Positions 58,184-64,000 of a stretch of DNA of 64,000 nucleotides are shown here, in pieces. Position numbers and translations under genes: made by a program. Numbering within the stretch: position 1 is the first letter of the stretch; every line of letters starts with the position of its first letter. The notes beneath the pieces were generated by a model. It searched no databases. It was given only the letters and a program-made list of their open reading frames with translations, and was not told the origin of the DNA. Source of the stretch: Canna indica (Eukaryota > Streptophyta > Magnoliopsida > Zingiberales > Cannaceae); contig CP136892.1 of the NCBI GenBank assembly GCA_034359265.1, forward strand, positions 14,494,501-14,558,500, written 5' to 3'.

Positions 58184-60010
58184 AAGAAGCATGATAAATG
58201 AAATAATTTAGAACATTTTATTCAACAACATAATGCCTCTAATATATGTTTGCATGCCATTAGAATGATTTCCTGTTTTCATGCCTTTTGTTCAAGTTAC
58301 GTGCACTATCTATCTATTTACTTCTACAATGTAATTCAATAACTCATTTATAGAGATTTGAAGAACTAAGCAATATCCCAAGTCCAATTTCAGACATTTG
58401 CATTGCAGAATAAAGTATAATCTCAAAGCTTATTGTCTAGGTTGATAAATACTACGCTAAGTGATGGCATCAAGTAATCACTAAACAGAGGCCAGGAACA
58501 AAGATATTTATCAGCACAATTTCTGAAACCATGTCAGCCCCAGATAAAAAGAATTGGAGAAAGAAATCATAATTATACTAGAAGCATTGGCTTCTTCCAG
58601 ATTAGTTTAACTGAATGATACCAATGTTGATATCACTACATGAAAGCATGGTTTAGCTATTGAAGACTGACTACTGCAAATCGCCAAATCCAGTGGAGAT
58701 TCAGAACATTACAAAAATGTATGAATGGTACAATCTAGCGATTTGGAAGAGCTATCATGTTTAGCAGCAAAAAATCACAACATAGCATGTAAAAGAAAAG
58801 ACTGATGTGTGAGAAAATGATACTCTCTTTATTCTTATAAGAAAAACCATCGGGGCTCACCTTGTCAGTTCCTAATCAAATTCATAAATGAAGAACCTGA
58901 CCAAAAGTTGTTATAATGCTTTTGCATCAACCGAAATATGCAAAACTAGAAATGATTTACAGATACCATATATGACATTGGAGTATCTGTCATAAAAAAA
59001 TATTATAAAATTCAAAAAATGCATTTTTTTATAAAAAGGACAAGACAAAAAAAGAATTTGCATGAAACCTCTCAGCTTAGGTTTATAAGTTAGGAGTACC
59101 AATAAAAATCCATCAAATAGTCAAACAAAACTACCTAACACAACACAGTCTATCTAATAAATATGGACATTTGTTTCTCTTGTTCACCGAGAAAAAAAAT
59201 CGAGCAAAATGGACTCTTTAAGAATTATTATAAATAACGATCCAACAAATAAATTTTTAAATTTGAAGCTTTACAAAAGGATCCAATGACAACTAAATCA
59301 ACCCAGTAAGAATAGGCACTTTTAGGTCCATTTTGCTCACTACAGAAGAAAATTTTCTCCTTTTTTCAAAATTAGCTTAACCTAAAGATCCATTGATAAC
59401 TTAGTGACCTAGTGATATTCAGTACTTCTTGGTCCATTTTGCTCTCTACAAAAGAAGAAGACCTTTCCTCTTCCTAAAGTTGAACCTAACGAACCCAAGA
59501 AGCTTTTGTTACCTCCACTTGAACTATAATTGATGAACCCAACCGTTAAAAGTATGGAATTTTCAAGCGAAATGAACGAGACACCTTTCTTTGTAGACAC
59601 TAACTACATAGATGTTGATTTCATACACCATATCGACAATCTTTTTTAATTTTATCCTAAAGAAACATGCGCACTGATACGGAACATTGACTGATTTTGA
59701 TCCATGTTCAAAATCGGACGAGTCTGTGGGAAGTTGGAGCTAAGACAGCAACAAATAAGAGAGGAAGAAATAACACGCCAAATCTACTGCTCAAATTACT
59801 TAGGAGCCTCGGCATACAGATCAATCTAGAGATCTGAAAGGAACAATAATATATCTAGCATAGAGGAAGCAAAATCGTGATTAAATCGTCCAGATCTAAG
59901 AAATACCATGGAATTAAATCGGTTGGCAGCCGTACAAGCAGAAAAATGTAAAAAAAAAAATACCTTTGGGAGATATCTTGCCGGAATATGCAAAGAATTT
60001 GATGGGTTAT
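58184..60010 (-). other. Putative 5'-UTR exon and 1.78-kb leader intron of the ERD15-like gene
   Basis: Minus-strand text about 25 bases after a TATA box (near 60010) to 59963 would be the first exon, ending GATATCTCCCAAAG. Intron donor GTATTTTTTTT is at 59962. The acceptor is probably TTCTTAG, ending at 58184, with exon text CAGAAAGAGAAGCC running to the ATG at 58144. No coding sequence is seen in the intron. Leader introns are common in ERD15 genes, and a transcript would confirm it. Confidence 0.6.
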
Positions 60011-60032
60011 GTGGTCTTGGGAAGGGGGCGAG

Positions 60033-60039
60033 ATTTATA
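60033..60039 (-). promoter_or_regulatory. TATA box of the ERD15-like gene
   Basis: Minus-strand CTATAAATC, about 75 bases before the proposed leader-intron donor. Confidence 0.6.
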
Positions 60040-60259
60040 GAGGCGTGATGGGTTCTTCCGAGCCATATGGTTCTGTCATCCGAAGCTGCGGTTTGGAATT
60101 AATGATGACAACGGGTCGACGCGGCGTAGACCTTTACTTGGATTTTTATTCCGCGTACTAATTATTTATACTTTCTTTTCATTCCCAAGCAGTTTCCTAT
60201 TTGCGTTGTGGCTGCCCGCCTGGTTGGGTACGAACAAAACTGCAAACGTACGGATACGA

Positions 60260-60270
60260 GACACGTGTCC
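60260..60270. promoter_or_regulatory. Palindromic G-box/ABRE core upstream of the ERD15-like gene
   Basis: GACACGTGTCC holds a perfect CACGTG (60262-60267) about 225 bases upstream of the TATA box. G-boxes bind bZIP factors of the ABF and HY5 classes, which fits a stress-induced gene. Confidence 0.6.
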
Positions 60271-60279
60271 TTCCTTCTT

Positions 60280-61714
60280 TCACATATCTTAATGCAAGCT
60301 CTATGACTAATCTCTTTGCTCTTGAAATGTTAAGATGAAGTCATCTAAACATTAAATATTTTCAAAATTTTAAATTAAAAAATTGAAAATAAAATCATCT
60401 TTACCAAGCTCTTCAAATTTTAAACTCATGTAAATACTTGAAATTGAAATATTTTAAAGTCATTTCAATTACTATCAATTTTTTAAAATAAAAATCAAAT
60501 TGAATTGTAAACTCAAAAAGAACTTGTGGAATTTTAAATACAGGAATTAGAGAATGACTCAAAAATATTTTTTCTACAATTATTTAAAAACCATCAAAGC
60601 TTTTGTCAGTGGCAGACACATTAAAATATAATTTTAATGGAGGATCCAATTTAAAATATAAAGAATCTAATGTATATTATTTTAGAAAAATAATTAAATT
60701 TGTCCCGAAGTATTGAAAAATATGCAAATTTACTCATCAACTATGTTTTTGACTAAAATTACCTCGACGTTATATAATTGAATCATTTTTGCCCTTCTCG
60801 TTAATAAAAGTTCACGTCAGTAAACGGAATCCCACGTGACAAGTGTAGCCCGATCACATAAGATGTCACGATAAAAAATAACACGTGATAATTATGTACT
60901 GACAAGGATAATTTTGGTCCAAAACATATTTAAGAGATAAATTTGCACATTTTTTAATACTTTAGGAGCAAATTTGCATATTTTCAATACTTCATGGGCA
61001 AATTTAGTTCTTTTCCCTTGAATAAAATCTATATGGTGCACATACAATGTATTTTATGTCCATTGCACTATTTCTACAAGTTTAACTTCTATTTTAGAAT
61101 TTAAATAAATACTTTAGTAAATTTAATGAGAAATATAAAGTTTAAAGATGAAACAAAAATAATATTAAAAAAGATATATTTTGATTACTAAAATAAAAAC
61201 TTGATTAAATTTAATTATTAGTAACTGGTCCGACCCGACCTGACCCGAAAGTTTGGAGATGATCCCATCCCAATTCAAAATTAGAATGAGACCGGGACAA
61301 AAATCACGATGCTTCATATTCGGGACTGAGACCGGGACACATATTTGCGTCCTGACTCAAAATTGGGACGAGATTGGGACATACCAAATCTCGACCCATC
61401 CCAACCTGAACTTACCCCTACTATGTTGGTTAATTGGTTTCTTATTACAATGACAAGTGACTAAAGATGATAATTCATATTTTGAGTAAATAATTCGGTT
61501 ACAACACAAAGTATAATTGTCAAATTTATATTTTCTTGATTTTGATAAAGATGATATCAACATCATTATTATAGTGTTAATTAAAACCACATTAATGATA
61601 ATAGGGATAATGGCCATGATAATAAAGATAACGATTTGACAAGTCAACAAACGGTTGCTTACGTGCCCAATTATTTTGCTAAGAATTGTTACAAGCAGTG
61701 ACATATTTGGCCCA
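60280..61714. other. AT-rich intergenic DNA with decayed repeat text
   Basis: No gene is seen. 60690-61020 holds phrases such as GGCAAATTTAGTTC and AATACTTTAGGAGCAAATTT related to the minisatellite downstream. 61225-61430 consists of GACCCGA/GGGAC words and ends CTTACCCCTA, a likely remnant of another low-complexity hAT element without a recognisable left end. Confidence 0.5.
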
Positions 61715-62190
61715 AAATTTGGACGATGTGATATTTTTCAAAAAAAAAGGGGCAAATTTGTACATTTTCAAATATTTTAGGGACAAATATGATCCCAAAT
61801 TTGGATGGCGTTGGTATTTTTTTTAAAAAAATTAAAGGCAAATTTGTATCTTTTCGAATACTTTAGGGGCAAATATGGCCCCCAAATTTGGGCAATGAGA
61901 ATATTTTTTTTAAAAAAAAGTTCAAGGGTAAATTTGTATTTTTTCGAATACTTAAGGGCAAATATGACCCCAAATTTGAACGACGAGTGTATTTTTTTAA
62001 AAAAAAGTTCAAGAAAAAATTTGTACATTTTCAAATACTTTAGGGGCAAATATGATCCTTATCCTTGCCATGTAAGCAACTGTTTGCTCACTTGTCAAAC
62101 TGTTACAAAGAGGGGCATTTTTGAAAAAAATTAAAGTTTAAGGGCATGTTTATACATTTTTGAATACTCTATGGGTAAATATGGCTCTTA
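61715..62190. repeat. Minisatellite of about 90 bp units (4-5 copies)
   Basis: Each unit reads roughly GGGGCAAATTTGTA, then TTTTCAAATACTTTAGGG, then GCAAATATGACCCCAAATTTG, then a short linker and a T/A homopolymer run. Units start near 61750, 61840, 61925, 62010 and, more diverged, 62115. Open frames on both strands here are by-products of the repeat. Confidence 0.75.
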
Positions 62191-62343
62191 TCCCATTGTT
62201 TTAACCATTCAATTTTTTTAATTAAAATCACAATTTATAACTAGTAAATTTTTTTTTATCTATGTCCATATTTTTAAAATACAACTAAAATCTTCAAAAT
62301 AAAAATAATTATATTATTGCACTCTTAAAAAAAAATTCTTTCA

Positions 62344-62871
62344 TAAGAGTGTAACTGAGCCGAGCCAAGTTAAGCTTGCCTGTGCTCGAGCTCGAGTCAT
62401 TTAAGAAATGTTGAGCTCGAGCTTGAGCTTCAATATCTAGGCTTGAGCAACTTGAGCTCGACTCTTTAGGCTAGTTTATTTCTCTCGAGCTTGATCGAGC
62501 TCGTTAATGAGCGAATAAGCTTGGCTCGAGATCGAGCTGGGTGGGCTCAAATTTTATCGAGCTCGTGAACGAGCTCGATGGGCTCGAATTCTATCGACCT
62601 CAATTGAGCTCGTGAATGAGCTCGACACGACTCGATTTTATGGGTTCTAAGCGCTCAACCCAATTTGAAATATTAATATTTATATAATTATATATTAATA
62701 TATGAAGCTCGAATATGCTCGCGAGCCATCCGAGCCGAGTATTGGTTAGCTCGAGCTCGGCTCGCTCAAATGTAAAGCTCAGCTCGAGCTCAACAAGATC
62801 GAGTTGAGTTCGAGCTTTCATCGAGTTGATCCCGAGTAGCTCACAAGCAACTCAGTTAACTTGCACTCCTA
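62344..62871 (+). mobile_element. Short hAT-like element (528 bp), CTCGAGCT-word body
   Basis: The ends TAAGAGTGTAA and TTGCACTCCTA are inverted repeats flanked by perfect 8-bp duplications TTCTTTCA (62336-62343 and 62872-62879). The body iterates GAGCTCGA/CTCGAGCT words around an AT-rich centre. No coding capacity. Confidence 0.85.
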
Positions 62872-63175
62872 TTCTTTCATCTCAATTACCCCAAAACATG
62901 TTGTACCACAATGTGAGCATCATCTTACTTGCCTCGAGGGTCGACTTTATGAAGCATACTATGTCAAGAAAATTAAAAAACTAATAAAAGATTGATAAAA
63001 TTACAAGTAGATACAAAATTAATTGTTATTTGGTGCATTATACTTGATACCACACCAGAAGTAAAAAAACTAACTTTTGAAATAAAAATAAAAATAGAAG
63101 GTCACAATAAATGACTATACTAGGGTTTGAACCCTAAATCTCTAGACAACCCACAAAATATTATCATTAACTATG

Positions 63176-63300
63176 GTACTCACTATAGATTAGTGGTTAA
63201 TGTTTATTTATTTTACTTATAGGTCTTGTGTTCAAATCTCATCACTAGTTTTAAATTAGTGAGTAGTACAGTAGGTGATAATATTTTGAAAGTAAAAAAC
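63176..63300 (+). mobile_element. Possible tRNA-derived SINE unit
   Basis: TAGATTAGTGGTTAATG resembles an RNA polymerase III A box, and AGGTCTTGTGTTCAAATC about 25 bases on resembles a B box. Boundaries and target duplication are not clear. Confidence 0.4.
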
Positions 63301-63780
63301 TAACTTAAATGCATAATTCATGTAGCAAAAATAAATCTTATTCATCATGAAGATGCATTATATAATTAATATGGATTATTAATAAAATTCATTATTTTTA
63401 GATTTGGATTCTCAATTAAAATAGAATCCACGATCATGAAGTAGATTTTTTAATTCATTTTCTAAAATTTTGATTGAGTGCTTGATGAACAAACTAATTA
63501 TTCGATCATATATTAAATAACTCATCTACAAAAATTCATACAACATAATAATATGAGTATGGATGATATCATACAAAAATGTATTAGGAATAAAATTAAC
63601 ATGAGAGCTTTAGAGATAAAAAATTAATGGAGAAAAATTTGGACTTAGCATATAAATTAATTAAAAAAAATTTGGACTTAAGTTAAAAATTAATAAAGAA
63701 GAATTTAGAATTTTTTTTAAAAAAAAATTAACTTTATATTAGGCCATTATGAAAAAAAGTAAATAATGCACATAAAAAAT

Positions 63781-63850
63781 AGAGACTAGATTTGAATTTA
63801 AGACCTATAAGCAAAACAAATCAACACTAACCACTAAGTTATGAATAGAT
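63781..63850 (-). mobile_element. Possible second SINE unit, opposite strand
   Basis: On the minus strand, ACTTAGTGGTTAGTG and, downstream, TATAGGTCTTAAATTCAAATC match the A- and B-box text of the unit at 63176, in inverted orientation. Confidence 0.4.
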
Positions 63851-64000
63851 TATCTTAAATATTTGTACTTGATATTATCTATACAATTTAATCATATATC
63901 TTTTTAGAAACTACCAATTATCTTTAATATTTATTTATTTTTGCAAAAAAATTAAGGTGGTCCAATGCCCCCTTGGCTAGGGGCGGCAAAAATAGGCACG

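Larger units (their letters stand above)
62880..64000. other. AT-rich intergenic DNA, no gene seen
   Basis: Contains two SINE-like units listed separately; otherwise low-complexity A/T text to the window end. Confidence 0.55.

Noticed and set aside
61777..62134. Lys/Phe/Leu-rich frames on both strands
   Set aside because: By-products of the AT-rich minisatellite.

Overview
The window is nuclear DNA of a flowering plant. The evidence is a COP1 gene and an ERD15-like gene, both with plant intron structure, in a background of LTR retrotransposons, a LINE and hAT elements. The predicted COP1 protein reads more like monocot than eudicot COP1 (for example the stretches around [14 protein letters not shown] and [18 protein letters not shown]), so a non-grass monocot is my best guess, but the species cannot be fixed from here.

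Layout. 1-6850: a copia-type, gag-only LTR retrotransposon with its right LTR complete and its left LTR cut by the window edge. Its gag is split by about 0.4 kb of plastid DNA. It sits inside a Tat-like gypsy element whose 3' part (110-bp tandem repeats, antisense ORF remains, 3' LTR) runs from 6851 to 11156. 11735-12121: a short hAT element. 12450-18856: a nearly complete, decayed LINE, interrupted by another short hAT element.

19935-42539, minus strand: COP1, 13 exons, 697 codons, about 22.6 kb, all splice sites GT-AG with phases that join. Intron 1 is 12.5 kb and holds an 8.2-kb hAT transposon with perfect 8-bp target duplications, itself carrying at least two further hAT copies. It also holds a Tourist-type MITE. 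Introns 4 and 9 carry small LTR elements (a TRIM and a TRIM/SMART-like element).

43520-57165: a 3.2-kb segment present twice in direct orientation, each copy holding a Tat-like LTR, primer binding site and gag fragment plus the same hAT insertion. The second copy later received a second hAT element and a young chromovirus (50684-56831, LTRs about 98% alike). 57568-60010, minus strand: an ERD15/CID1-like gene with a PAM2 motif, a long 5'-UTR intron and an upstream G-box. 60280-64000: AT-rich intergenic DNA with a minisatellite, a hAT element and two SINE-like units.

Only COP1 and the ERD15-like gene look like functional host genes. They are both on the minus strand and nothing in the sequence shows that they act together. 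I found no convincing new enzymatic or defence system. The observations most worth following are the six short hAT elements whose bodies are iterations of one short word, the plastid fragment inside a retroelement gag, the repeated primer-site-like words in the same element, and the insertion order that can be read from the 43-57 kb duplication.
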